64,000 nucleotides of DNA from Streptomyces kaniharaensis (GCF_009569385.1 NZ_WBOF01000007.1:20722-84721), one strand, 5' to 3'; positions 48,672-57,370 are shown, counted from the stretch's first letter. Notes: a model not told the origin generated them from the letters alone. Numbers and translations are program-made.

Positions 48672-48702
48672 CGGCCCCGGCCACCGATGCGGGCCGGGGC
48701 CG
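48672..48702 (+). terminator. Hairpin after the 54-aa gene
   Basis: CGGCCCCGGCC (48672-48682) and GGCCGGGGCCG (48692-48702) form an 11-bp perfect stem 13 bp after the stop. Confidence 0.65.
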
Positions 48703-48723
48703 AACAACGCCGCGGCACGGGCG

Positions 48724-48985
48724 GTGCGCGGGCAGACGGGCGAGTCCGTCGGCCAGCGCCTGATGGGCATCGTCACCGTCGACGAGGACACTGGCGCCTC
48801 GATCGGCCCGGCCCGCTCCGTCATCCGCAGCCTCGCCCACGTCCTCGACATCCTGCCGACGTTCGCCGCTACGCCCGTCCCGTTACCTACCCGCGCCGTC
48901 AGACCTGGGCGGACACCATCAGCCGGACCGTTGTGGTGGAGAGGTCGCTGATCAACGCGATCGCCGAGCAGCCTGCCAAGCAGGT
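48724..48985 (+). pseudogene. Broken RDD-family membrane protein gene
   Basis: Bases 48724-48870 encode GESVGQRLMGIVTVDED then SVIRSLAHVLDILP, the conserved core of RDD proteins. In another frame from about 48882, YPRRQTWADTISRTVVVERS reads as the conserved RDD end. The part between, normally a hydrophobic helix, is missing or garbled, and the N-terminal transmembrane helices are absent. So this is a remnant with an N-terminal deletion and at least one frameshift or internal deletion near 48870-48880. Confidence 0.7.
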
Positions 48986-49132
48986 GCTCTGCGGCTCGAG
49001 GCCGGGTCGAGGCCGGGTCGAGGTCAGTCTGCCGGCCGGCGCGGCCCGGAGGGGGTGCACCTCATCGGTACGGCCCGACCCGGCCGTGTCCGACGCAGGG
49101 GAAGGTCGTTGAACGCTGCGGCATTTGAGGTG

Positions 49133-49181
49133 GTCGCCGAAAGCGGCGACGGCCGACGGAGCCGTCGCCGACTACGGCGAC
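49133..49181. promoter_or_regulatory. Twin palindromes GTCGCCG-N4-CGGCGAC
   Basis: GTCGCCG-AAAG-CGGCGAC (49133-49150) and GTCGCCG-ACTA-CGGCGAC (49164-49181), centres 31 bp apart. A third dyad, CGACGG-AG-CCGTCG (49154-49167), lies between. They are 53 bp upstream of the 49234 start and look like operators or a structured leader. Confidence 0.55.
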
Positions 49182-49233
49182 AGAGGGCATAGACCGCCGC
49201 CGTCGATGTGCGGTGTGGGAGGGGAACGACGAC

Positions 49234-49947
49234 GTGTTGAGTGAGCGCGAGAGCGTGACCGGGGCGGAACCTGGAAAGGAGGCGACGCCTGCCCGCGCGG
49301 CCGCCTTGGCGCTAATCGCCGCGCACCGGCTGCTGGGCCGGGAGGCCCAAGCGCTGGCCGACGGCGAGAAAAGCACCCCCTCGTCGAAGGACCGGGCGGC
49401 CACGCTGCGAAGGAAGCAGGCCCTGCTGGGGGACACCTGCCGGTACTTGTCCGGAGCGGTCAGCTTTCTCGCCTCGGTCGTCGGGTTGCAGGAGCTGGGC
49501 GTCGACGGGCAGAGCCCGCAGGATGCGGCCGGTGAGCCATACACCGCGCTGCCTGCCCTTGAGGATCTAGACAGCGACCTGTTCTCCACGGTCTTCGAGG
49601 AACTACACAAGGCCATCGGCGCACTGCGCAAGGTCTACGTCCCCACGTGCAAGCACCCCGATCTCGCGTTTCCCGAGGATCGGGCGGCGATGGCCGAGGT
49701 GGTCGCACACCTGCGGACCGGCTTCGCGCTGCTGGAGGCCGCGCACGGTGACGAGGACGCGGAGGAGGAGAGCACCGGCACTGAGGCCCTGCTGGACGAG
49801 CTGGAGCAGATCTGCGCGCCGTTGCCCTCTCAACACGGGGAGATGAGCGACGAAGCCGTCATCGCTCGGGTGCTCAACGACCCGCGGCTGGCCGCGAAGA
49901 CCGCCAAGGCGTTGCGCTTGCGGAGGCAGGGAGCAGCGCCGGCGTAG
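49234..49947 (+). CDS. Hypothetical helical protein
   Basis: GGGAGGGG lies 9-10 bases before GTG 49234; 237 residues. The sequence is mostly helical and acidic, with RAAALALIAAHRLLGREAQA near the start, LSGAVSFLASVVGLQELG (about 68-85), and EVVAHLRTGFALLEAAHGDE. The C-terminal DEAVIARVLNDPRLAAKTAKAL could bind a partner. No known motif. Twin palindromes precede it, so it may be specifically regulated. Confidence 0.6.
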   Translation: MLSERESVTGAEPGKEATPARAAALALIAAHRLLGREAQALADGEKSTPSSKDRAATLRRKQALLGDTCRYLSGAVSFLASVVGLQELGVDGQSPQDAAGEPYTALPALEDLDSDLFSTVFEELHKAIGALRKVYVPTCKHPDLAFPEDRAAMAEVVAHLRTGFALLEAAHGDEDAEEESTGTEALLDELEQICAPLPSQHGEMSDEAVIARVLNDPRLAAKTAKALRLRRQGAAPA

Positions 49948-50002
49948 CCGCGGCTCCCGGTTCGTGCCCGCGGTGTCGGTGGCGGCTGGGATGCTGGGCG
50001 GC

Positions 50003-50275
50003 ATGGACGACGATGCGCTGATGCGAGGTCGGGTCTACGGAGCCGACCACGACGATCCCGACCCGGGGCCGCGTCCTGGGCATCAGTACCGCGAACTCGT
50101 GGGCGGCCCGCTCGACGGTCTCCTCCTCGACGTCACCGGCTGGGATGCTGAGCAGCTCGCCGACGGCGCCGCGCTGGCCACGGAGATCGGCCGGTACGGT
50201 GCCGGCGGTCGCGCCCACTACGAGCCGCGCCTGGCGGATCCGTCCCGCTGGGACTGGTCGGGCGACACTCCCTGA
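50003..50275 (+). CDS. 90-aa hypothetical
   Basis: ATG 50003 has no clear ribosome binding site; an in-frame ATG at 49991 is also possible. The product is acidic, with YRELVGGPLDGLLLDVTGWD (about 42-61) and a Trp-containing end (SRWDWSGD). GGPLDGLLLDV with a final aromatic motif recalls small Streptomyces proteins of unknown role. Function unknown. Confidence 0.5.
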   Translation: MDDDALMRGRVYGADHDDPDPGPRPGHQYRELVGGPLDGLLLDVTGWDAEQLADGAALATEIGRYGAGGRAHYEPRLADPSRWDWSGDTP

Positions 50276-50618
50276 CCCTGTCGGGACCAACCCCGGCGGC
50301 AGTGCGGCGCGGGCCCGCACAGACTGGAAGAAGGCCGGTTCGCGCCCGGACCCCCGAGCGGGCGGCGGACCGGCCGTGCCGCTTCCCCCGGCCGTCCGGC
50401 TGGCATGTTCGCGGCCGAAAGTCTGCAGGTCAAAGCCCTGTTCAGCGGATGATCGGTGGGTCTAGCATTCCCGGCACGGCGGCCCCACCACAGCACCACC
50501 GGGCCGCCGGCCAGAGCAGCCGCGCCGCGGCTCGGCGCTGCTTGCCTCCCACCGGCCGGGCCCGTGGAACGTACCCCCCGCCGTTCCCGGGCCCGGCCGG
50601 GCTGCGTCTCCCCGCGAA
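50276..50618. other. Intergenic region between convergent genes
   Basis: About 340 bp, GC-rich, with no supported gene, repeat or clear terminator; short GCGGCGCGGGCCCGC-type foldback near 50304. Confidence 0.4.
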
Positions 50619-50849
50619 TCAGGTCGTCGGATCAGCGACGGTGTCCGGGCGGGCGGCCTGCTTGAGCTTCATCTCGGCTTCGTGCCGGTTCCCTACCGTG
50701 GCCCAGTGCGGGTGGGCGTACAGCTCGGCGCCGACCGCGGCGAACGCGGTCCGCTTCTCCTCGGTCGGATCGGCGGCCCAGTCGGCCTCGGCGGTGTACC
50801 AGCGGCGCTGGAGTTCGAGCAGGTCAGCGGGGAAATCAGCTTCGGTCAC
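50619..50849 (-). CDS. 76-aa hypothetical
   Basis: GTG 50849 starts 4 bp after the stop of the small gene before it, supporting an operon. The 76-residue product is helical with Trp and His (LLELQRRWYTAEADWAADP; AFAAVGAELYAHPHWATVG), ending in a basic and then Thr-rich tail. No family known. Confidence 0.6.
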   Translation of the reverse strand: MTEADFPADLLELQRRWYTAEADWAADPTEEKRTAFAAVGAELYAHPHWATVGNRHEAEMKLKQAARPDTVADPTT

Positions 50850-50853
50850 CGGT

Positions 50854-51006
50854 TCATCGTAGGTCGCACACCCGTACGGTCGGTGCGCGCCGTCCCGGAC
50901 GGGACAGCTGGCGGTCGAGGCTCACTGGAACGGCCCCCAGCCCGAAGCGCGCGCGGCCGTCGCGGTTGTTGCCGCCGTCGTTGGCCTTCGGCTGGCGAGG
51001 AGTCAT
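50854..51006 (-). CDS. 50-aa basic hypothetical
   Basis: GAGGGTGAAG immediately precedes ATG 51006. The product, beginning MTPRQPKANDGGNNRDGRAR, is Arg/Asn/Gly-rich, basic and probably disordered. It is divergent from the telomere-type operon at 51192 and shares a 185-bp promoter region with it. Confidence 0.5.
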   Translation of the reverse strand: MTPRQPKANDGGNNRDGRARFGLGAVPVSLDRQLSRPGRRAPTVRVCDLR

Positions 51007-51191
51007 CTTCTTCACCCTCTTTCCGGGGTTGGTAAGCCGACCGCAGCCTCACCCGGCGCCGACAGCGGAGGGCGGACCACACCTTCGGGCATGCTTGTAC
51101 GACTTACTAAAAAGGCGTGGACAGTGTCGGAGGGGAGGCGTAGAGTCGCCCTAGCGTTTCAAGTTAGGTGAATAGGCGTGGAGGTCTGGGT

Positions 51192-51821
51192 GTGTTCGTG
51201 ACGACCGGTCAAGCCGGGACGGCGCTGGGGTGCTCGATCCCGACGGTGAAGAAGCTGATGGCCACCGGCGTGGTCCCGGGCGTGCGCGACGTCGGTCGGC
51301 AGGTGTTCCCGCTGGCCGCGCTCCAGCAGTTGCAGGCCCGGCCTGCCGCCGACCTGACCGTGCTTGGCACGGCCGAGGTCGCGGTGCTGCGCTCGGACGC
51401 CCCGTCCCGGGTGGACGAGTCGGACCGCGACTGGATCGGCTTCGGTACCGCGCTGGACCAGGCGCAGCTGCTGGCCTCGCTGTCCGGCTGGTGGCGGTGC
51501 GACCCGGCCCGCGTCGCGGTCGGCGGGGTACTGCCGGTGACGGTCGCCGGGTTCGTGGTCGCGGTGCTGACCGGCCTCACCGAGTGGGAGTCCGACGGCA
51601 CGGTCGGCACCACCGGCCGGTTCCGCTTCCCGAAGGCGCGCATGGCCGGCTACCTGACTGACCTCACCGCCCCCGCCAACGCCGCCGACCCGGCCGACCC
51701 GGAAGACGCCCGCCTGGCGGGCCTGCTGCTCGGCACCCGCCTGGCGTCCGTGTCCGGCGGCCCGATCGCCTACGTCACCACCAACCCGACCACCGACACC
51801 ACCACCGACGAGGGGGAGTAA
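51192..51821 (+). CDS. HTH protein, first gene of telomere-type operon
   Basis: GGAGGT ends 6 bases before GTG 51192 (alternatives GTG 51168 and 51198); 209 residues. The N-terminal HTH is MerR/excisionase-like: TTGQAGTALGCSIPTVKKL and VGRQVFPLAALQQL (about residues 3-45). The rest is alpha/beta with WWRCDPARVAVGG and FVVAVLTGLTEW. It ends 5 bp before the polymerase-like gene. In SCP1, as I remember, a third small gene accompanies the Tac/Tpc pair; this may be its counterpart and could bind telomeric or operator DNA. Role inferred. Confidence 0.65.
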   Translation: MFVTTGQAGTALGCSIPTVKKLMATGVVPGVRDVGRQVFPLAALQQLQARPAADLTVLGTAEVAVLRSDAPSRVDESDRDWIGFGTALDQAQLLASLSGWWRCDPARVAVGGVLPVTVAGFVVAVLTGLTEWESDGTVGTTGRFRFPKARMAGYLTDLTAPANAADPADPEDARLAGLLLGTRLASVSGGPIAYVTTNPTTDTTTDEGE

Positions 51822-51826
51822 GCCTG

Positions 51827-54055
51827 ATGGACCGCAAGACGTACACCGCGAAGGTCGCCGAGCTGCGCCCGCTGCGCGAGGAGATCGGCAAGGCCGAGAA
51901 GACGGTCGCGGCCGCGCAGGCCGCGCTCGACAAGCTCAACCAGCAGCGCGCCCGCCGGATCACCGAACTCGCGGGGTACGAGGGCGCGAAGGCCGACGCC
52001 ATCGCGAAGGCCTCGGGTCTGTCGGTCGGCGACGTCGTGCGGATCGCCCCCCTGCTGGACCCGACCCCGGCCGCCGTCCGCGCCGCCAAGAACGACGACC
52101 AGGCCGCCGCCGCCGCTGCGCCCGCCCCGGCCCCGGAGGCCGAGCCGGTCGCCGAGCCCGCCACCGCGGTCGCCCCGGTGCTGGCCCGCCCGGCTCCCGT
52201 ACTCGAGCAGCCGGCCCCGGCCGCCCCGGTCACCGAGGTGCCGACCGAAGTCGAGGACCAGGCCGTCGCCGAGCAGCCCGCCCCCGCCGCTGCGCCGGTC
52301 GTCCCGGCCGCTTCGGTCGCTCCGGTCGCTGCCTCGCCGCGTCCGGTGGTCGAGGCCGGTCCGCGCGAGCTGCCCACCCTCCCGGAGGGCCCGGCCGGTG
52401 CCCGGTACGAGGCCGTCACCACGGGCTTGGTCTCCAAGCGCCCGAACTTCACCCAGCAGGCGCGCAGCACGGTGTTCCTGGACGCGGCGGCCGGTGTGCT
52501 GGCCGTGCGCGACCAGACGGTGCGGCTCGACCTCGGCGCCCGCACTCCCGGGGAGATCCTGGACGCGGTCCTGGCCACCGCGCCCGGCACCGAGCGGATC
52601 TACATCACCGCCGGCGCCCCCTGGCACGACGGCGCCGAGCGCTACTCCACGCTCAAGGACGCCGTCGCGGCCTGGCTCAACACCCCGAGCGAGCGGTGGA
52701 CCACCGCCGTCGGGAGCGGCCGGGACAAGCTCGCCGGGCACTTCGTCCACCAGCGCCAGCCCGTCGGCCGCTACGCCCCCGCGAGCGCGCCGGACAGCGG
52801 CACCACCGAGATCCGCTCCATGGGGGAGTGGTTCGACCCGGACGGCGCCGACGTCGTCACCTGCCGCCAGGCGTTCACGCTGCTGTGGCAGGCGCTGCGC
52901 CGGCACTGGGACGACGCGGTCCTGATGGGCTCGCCGTCGCAGACCGGCCGGGACCTGTGGTCGCGCACCATCCCCACCACCGGCAAGTGGGCCGGCGGCT
53001 ACCCGGTCCTCAGCGAGGAGCTGCGGGGTCTGCTCCACGCGACCGGCGGCCAGGGCCGTACCGAGCTGCTCCTGCCCCCGCGCGTCCCGGAGCAACTGCC
53101 CGCCCTGGTGGAGTACGACCGCACCTTCGCCTACGCCAAGCACTTGTGGAAGTCTCCGGTCGGCACTCCGCGCCGGATCACCGCGGCCGCGTTCGCGGCG
53201 ATGACCGAGGCGGAGCAGGTCAAGGCGCTGATGTCCTGCTCGCACTGGAACATCAGGGTGACGGTCCCGGCCGGCTGGAACCACGTCGGCCTGCTGCCGG
53301 CCCCCGTCACCGGTGACCGCGCCTGGATCTACCCCTCGGAGCCCGGCGCCACCTTCACCACCTGGGCGGGCGGCGCCGAGGTCCACCTCGCCTTCGCCAA
53401 CCACCTGATGCCGTGGCGGATCGAGATCCTCGGCGGCCTCCTGTGGGAGGACGGCAAGCCCTTGGACGAGTGGGGCAAGCGCCTCAAGGCCGCCTGGGCG
53501 GACCTGACCAACCTCTCCAAGCTGCACGGCGACGAGCGCCAGCGCACCGCCGCCTACCTCGCCAGCCGTGCCGTCCGGTCGGTGCTGCTGTTCGGCCTGG
53601 GCGGCTTCGCCCAGCGCCCGCGCCTGGTCTCCGGCACCACCCCGGTCGGCGAGACCCTCCCCGCCGGGGTCGAGATCCTCGGCCTGGACGGCGCGGTGGT
53701 CACCTGGCAGCGGCAGGCCGGCTTCTCCCGCGACCCGTACGCCCACCCCGAGTGGGCCGCCTACGTCTGGTCCGGCGCCCGGGCGGCACTGCTGGACATG
53801 AAGTACCGGCAGGGCAAGGAGATCATCGGCCACGCCGGGGCCCTCCACGCCAAGCCCGGCACGGTCGTGTACTTCGGCACGGACGGCATCGCCCTGACCG
53901 AGCGCCAGCCCTGGCCCTACCGGGGCGAGCCCGGCGACTACCTCCTCAAGGGCCACCTGACCGGCCCGGTGGAGCACCCGACCAGCCAGGAGCAGTACCT
54001 CAAGCTGCGCGGCCTGGGCCGCGCCGAACTCGCCGAGAAGGGAGCTGACCAGTGA
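51827..54055 (+). CDS. Tac/Tap-like telomere-associated protein with Pol-B-like palm
   Basis: GGGGAG precedes ATG 51827; 742 residues, close to the ~740 of Streptomyces Tap. A coiled-coil N-terminus (about 1-60) and an Ala/Pro-rich linker (80-180) precede a large domain. Three segments there resemble family-B DNA polymerase motifs. Motif A is EYDRTFAYA (Asp431). Motif B is AVRSVLLFGLGGFAQ (Arg584, Gly590). Motif C is VYFGTDGIAL (Tyr682, Asp686), where the first Asp of the usual DTD is Gly. Before motif B, AEVHLAFANHLMPWRIEILG and LLWEDGKPLDEW match the usual lead-in of protein-primed polymerases. It is coupled to a terminal-protein-like gene. I infer telomere recognition and priming or polymerisation; activity may be altered by the missing Asp. 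Confidence 0.65.
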   Translation: MDRKTYTAKVAELRPLREEIGKAEKTVAAAQAALDKLNQQRARRITELAGYEGAKADAIAKASGLSVGDVVRIAPLLDPTPAAVRAAKNDDQAAAAAAPAPAPEAEPVAEPATAVAPVLARPAPVLEQPAPAAPVTEVPTEVEDQAVAEQPAPAAAPVVPAASVAPVAASPRPVVEAGPRELPTLPEGPAGARYEAVTTGLVSKRPNFTQQARSTVFLDAAAGVLAVRDQTVRLDLGARTPGEILDAVLATAPGTERIYITAGAPWHDGAERYSTLKDAVAAWLNTPSERWTTAVGSGRDKLAGHFVHQRQPVGRYAPASAPDSGTTEIRSMGEWFDPDGADVVTCRQAFTLLWQALRRHWDDAVLMGSPSQTGRDLWSRTIPTTGKWAGGYPVLSEELRGLLHATGGQGRTELLLPPRVPEQLPALVEYDRTFAYAKHLWKSPVGTPRRITAAAFAAMTEAEQVKALMSCSHWNIRVTVPAGWNHVGLLPAPVTGDRAWIYPSEPGATFTTWAGGAEVHLAFANHLMPWRIEILGGLLWEDGKPLDEWGKRLKAAWADLTNLSKLHGDERQRTAAYLASRAVRSVLLFGLGGFAQRPRLVSGTTPVGETLPAGVEILGLDGAVVTWQRQAGFSRDPYAHPEWAAYVWSGARAALLDMKYRQGKEIIGHAGALHAKPGTVVYFGTDGIALTERQPWPYRGEPGDYLLKGHLTGPVEHPTSQEQYLKLRGLGRAELAEKGADQ

Positions 54056-54750
54056 GCCCGGCCGACCCGAACAACCCGAACGAGGCCGCGCGCCTGACCC
54101 AGGAGCTCATCGACCAGGGCTACACCAAGCGCCAGGTCGCCAAGATGCTCGGCCGCGACGCCTCGCTCGTCTCCCAGTTCTTCACCAAGGGCAAGGGAAA
54201 GGCGTTCGTCGGCGCGCTGCGCCAGGTGGTGCGGGCGGTGCGCGGCGGCGAGCGCGACACCGAGGCGCTGTCCGGGATCGCCGAGGCGAACACCAAGCGG
54301 CGCACCACCAAGACCGGGCAGAAGGCCCGGGTCCGGGGCAAGGACACCGTCGGTGAGGCGGGCGGCTCGATGGCCGGCCGGGCCGGGAAGCAGGCCATCA
54401 AGTCCGGCGCCGCCCACCTCGCGCCCGTGGTCCACGAGACCGGCCAGGCCGGCGGCCGCCTCGCCTTCACCGTCCGGATGAAGGCCAACCAGTACACGAT
54501 GTCAGCCGGGTCGGCGGACGACTCGCCAGGCCTGCGCCGAGGGTTCATCCCCCGAGCCGACGGCACCGAGGAGCGCACCTACGGCTCCAGCTCGACCGGC
54601 GGGTTCGACGCCGCCGAGTGGAGCCAGCGCGTCGCCGATCACCACGGCGACGTCACCGAGGCGATGCGGGCCTGGCTGGTGGAGACCGGCCGCGCCGTCG
54701 AGGACGCTGACATCGCCTACCTCGAGGTCCGCGGCTGGATCCCCGAGTAG
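54052..54750 (+). CDS. Tpc/Tpg-like putative telomere terminal protein
   Basis: GTG in GTGA overlap with the Tac-like gene; 232 residues, between Tpg (~185) and Tpc (~260). Residues 20-60 form an HTH (YTKRQVAKMLGRDASLVSQF) followed by a basic helix, then a Lys/Arg-rich stretch (TKRRTTKTGQKARVRGK, about 83-99), and a C-terminal domain with Thr, Tyr and Ser that could supply the DNA-linked hydroxyl (FTVRMKANQYTMS). HTH plus basic region plus small C-terminal domain is the plan of Streptomyces terminal proteins, which cap 5' ends of linear replicons. Identity rests on architecture and operon context. Confidence 0.6.
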   Translation: MSPADPNNPNEAARLTQELIDQGYTKRQVAKMLGRDASLVSQFFTKGKGKAFVGALRQVVRAVRGGERDTEALSGIAEANTKRRTTKTGQKARVRGKDTVGEAGGSMAGRAGKQAIKSGAAHLAPVVHETGQAGGRLAFTVRMKANQYTMSAGSADDSPGLRRGFIPRADGTEERTYGSSSTGGFDAAEWSQRVADHHGDVTEAMRAWLVETGRAVEDADIAYLEVRGWIPE

Positions 54751-54757
54751 GACCGAC

Positions 54758-54800
54758 GCGGCCTCTCCCCATCCATGACCTGGCCCCGGGGAGAGGCCGC
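54758..54800 (+). terminator. 13-bp perfect hairpin after telomere-type operon
   Basis: GCGGCCTCTCCCC (54758-54770) and GGGGAGAGGCCGC (54788-54800) with a 17-base loop, 8 bp after the stop of the terminal-protein-like gene. Confidence 0.7.
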
Positions 54801-54871
54801 CCGCCCCGACCCTTCCACAGCCCCGCCAGCACCGGCCCAGCCGTCTCAGCATCCGAAGGAGAAGCACCGCC

Positions 54872-57232
54872 GTGGAGACCACCACCGCCACCGCCGAGCA
54901 GGACGTGCCGGTCGGGCTGCGAGCCCAGGCCGTACCGCCGCTCCCGGCGCAGCCGTCCGGCACCGCCGTGAACCCGCTGCCGCTGCACTGGTTCCAGAAG
55001 GACGCCGTCGCGGCCGCGGTGCGCGAGGTGAAGGACGGCGGCCGGGCGACGGTCGTCGCGGCGACCGGCTCCGGCAAGACCCTCATCGCGGCCGGCTGCG
55101 CCCGGCGTCTGGCGGCGCGGGGGCGGGTGCTGGTGCTGGTGCCGACGATCGAGCTGTTGGAGCAGACCGCCGAGGCGTGGTCGCTGCGGGGCGGTCGCCG
55201 TGGGCTGGCGGTGGCGGCGTGTTCGCGGGAGGAGGCGCTGGAGAGCGCGGAGGCCGGCGGCCGCGTGCACGCCCAGGTGTCGACGCAGGCGGCCCGGATC
55301 ACCGACCTGGTCAACGGCGCCCCCGACAACCAGCCGGTCACCGTGTACGCCACCTATGCCTCGCTGGAGCGGATCGTCCAGGCTCACCGCGACTTCGGCC
55401 TGTCGGCCTGGGACCTGGTGGTCATCGACGAGGCGCACCGCACGGCCGGTTCGGAGGGGAAGGCGTGGGCCGCGATCCACGACGACGCCCAGGTTCCGGC
55501 GAAGCGCCGGCTGTACTTCACCGCGACCCCGCGGATCGCCGACGACCGGCGCGCGAAGGACGGCTTGGCCGACCTCGCCGACGCCGACAGCGAGGGCGCG
55601 GAGAAGCTGCCCGCGCTCTGCTCCATGGACTCGGAGGAGATCTACGGCAAGACCTGTTTCACCTGGACCCTCGGGCAGGGGATCGAGCACGGCTACCTCG
55701 CCGACTACCGCGTCCTAGTGCCCGTCGTCACGGACGAGGACCTGCGCGAGCTGCTCAAACTCCCCGCCGTCGCCGACCTGCGCTCCCAGCGCAGCAACGA
55801 GGAACTGCTGCGCCTCGCGTTGCAGATCGCGGTGCTGCGCGCGGTCGCCGACCTCGGCCTGCGCCGCGTGATCACGTTCCACTCCCGGGTCAGTGCGGCG
55901 CGGGAGTTCGCCGGCAGCCTGCTGGAGGCCTCGGAGCTGCTGGAGGACGCGGAGCGCCCGGAGCGGATCTGGGCCAAGGCGGTGGCCGGCACCGACCGCC
56001 TCAAGGACCGCCGGGCCGCGTTCGCGGACTTCAAGGCCCACACCGGCGAGGACGGCGAGGAGTGCGGCATCCTCTGCAACAGCCGACTCCTGACCGAGGG
56101 CATCGACGTCGCCGCCGTGGACGCCATCTGCTTCGCGGACCCCAAGTCGAGCGTCATCGACATCGTCCAGGCCGTCGGCCGCGCGCTGCGCCAGTCCTAC
56201 CGCGAGGGCAAGGTCTCCTGGGTCATCATCCCGGTGTACCTGCCCACCCCGGAGGTCGGCGACGACACCGCCACCGCGCACCCGGCCGAGGTCCACGACG
56301 CCGGCGAGGCCGTGAAGGCCGAGGCCGACGCCGAGATCGAGGCCAGCTCGTTCCGCACCATCTGGCGGGTCCTGCGCGCCCTGGCGGCCCACGACGCCCG
56401 GGTCGTCGGCCGGATCACCGAGTTGCGCGCCTCCCGCTCGCAGGGCACCGCGCACACCACCGCGGCCAAGCCGGCCGAGGGCGAGGCCACCGAGGCCGGT
56501 GAGGGCAAGCAACAGCCGGTCCCGGCCGAGTCGCCGATCGAGTGGCTGCGGATCAACGCAAAGCAGCACGCGGCGCAGATTCTGCAGACCGTGAAGCTGC
56601 GGGCGTTCAACCCGCGGGCGGTCGAGTGGCAGCGGATGCACGCCGTTGCCGCGGTGTTCCATCTCCAGCACGGCCACCTCGACCCCACCGACAAGACCAA
56701 GCAGGCCGAGCTGATCTCCTGGCTCACCCGCCAGCGCCACCTCCACGGACAGGGCCTGCTCGATGCCGCCCGGGTCAATGAGCTGGACGCGCTCGGCATG
56801 ATCTGGTCGAAGAACGCCAACGCCTGGGAACGCGGAGCCGCCTACGCCGCGGCCTTCCACCACCAGCACGGCCACCTGGCGATCCCGGCGACCGCGAAGC
56901 TTGACGACTACGCGGTGGGCGCGTGGATGCGCCGCCAGCGCAAGGCCGACAACCTCACCGACGACCAGGTGGCCAAGCTTGACGCGCTGGACGAGCTGTG
57001 GCGCCTGGAGCCGGACTGGAACAGGTCGTACCGCCGCCTGCTCGCCTACCGCGCCGCCGGCGGAACCCTCGACGGCCCCGCCAACCGCACCGGCGGCGAG
57101 GCGGACCCGGCCTTCCGCCCCGGCACCTGGCTGCGCAAGCAGGCGACGGCTCGTGCCGCCGGGAAGCTGTCCGACCAGCAGACCGCGCTCTTGGACGCGC
57201 TCACCCGGCACGCCGAGACCGTCACCGGCTGA
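54872..57232 (+). CDS. DEAH superfamily 2 helicase with C-terminal HA-type repeats
   Basis: GGAGAAG precedes GTG 54872; 786 residues. Helicase motifs are complete: Walker A ATGSGKT (64-70), DEAH (186-189), TATPR (motif III), and VQAVGRALRQ (motif VI, about 432-441). The C-terminal third has repeated Trp-rich modules (IEWLRINAKQHAAQIL...WQRMHAVAAVFHLQHGHL; WERGAAYAAAFHHQHGHLAI; VGAWMRRQRK) typical of helicase-associated (HA) domains. Telomere-linked helicase-like proteins (TtrA type) are known near ends of Streptomyces linear replicons and affect transfer. Its place right after the Tac/Tpc-like genes fits, though a terminator separates them. Confidence 0.85.
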   Translation: METTTATAEQDVPVGLRAQAVPPLPAQPSGTAVNPLPLHWFQKDAVAAAVREVKDGGRATVVAATGSGKTLIAAGCARRLAARGRVLVLVPTIELLEQTAEAWSLRGGRRGLAVAACSREEALESAEAGGRVHAQVSTQAARITDLVNGAPDNQPVTVYATYASLERIVQAHRDFGLSAWDLVVIDEAHRTAGSEGKAWAAIHDDAQVPAKRRLYFTATPRIADDRRAKDGLADLADADSEGAEKLPALCSMDSEEIYGKTCFTWTLGQGIEHGYLADYRVLVPVVTDEDLRELLKLPAVADLRSQRSNEELLRLALQIAVLRAVADLGLRRVITFHSRVSAAREFAGSLLEASELLEDAERPERIWAKAVAGTDRLKDRRAAFADFKAHTGEDGEECGILCNSRLLTEGIDVAAVDAICFADPKSSVIDIVQAVGRALRQSYREGKVSWVIIPVYLPTPEVGDDTATAHPAEVHDAGEAVKAEADAEIEASSFRTIWRVLRALAAHDARVVGRITELRASRSQGTAHTTAAKPAEGEATEAGEGKQQPVPAESPIEWLRINAKQHAAQILQTVKLRAFNPRAVEWQRMHAVAAVFHLQHGHLDPTDKTKQAELISWLTRQRHLHGQGLLDAARVNELDALGMIWSKNANAWERGAAYAAAFHHQHGHLAIPATAKLDDYAVGAWMRRQRKADNLTDDQVAKLDALDELWRLEPDWNRSYRRLLAYRAAGGTLDGPANRTGGEADPAFRPGTWLRKQATARAAGKLSDQQTALLDALTRHAETVTG

Positions 57233-57370
57233 CCCACTGACCCCCCCCGCACCGATTCCTACCGCCCCGGCCCACTCTGTTCGCCGTATAACTCGAGACC
57301 CGTGCTGACATGCTGATCCTGGACACGGAAATGCCGCCGACCAGGAGCGCCGGCGGTTTCCGCAGCACCG

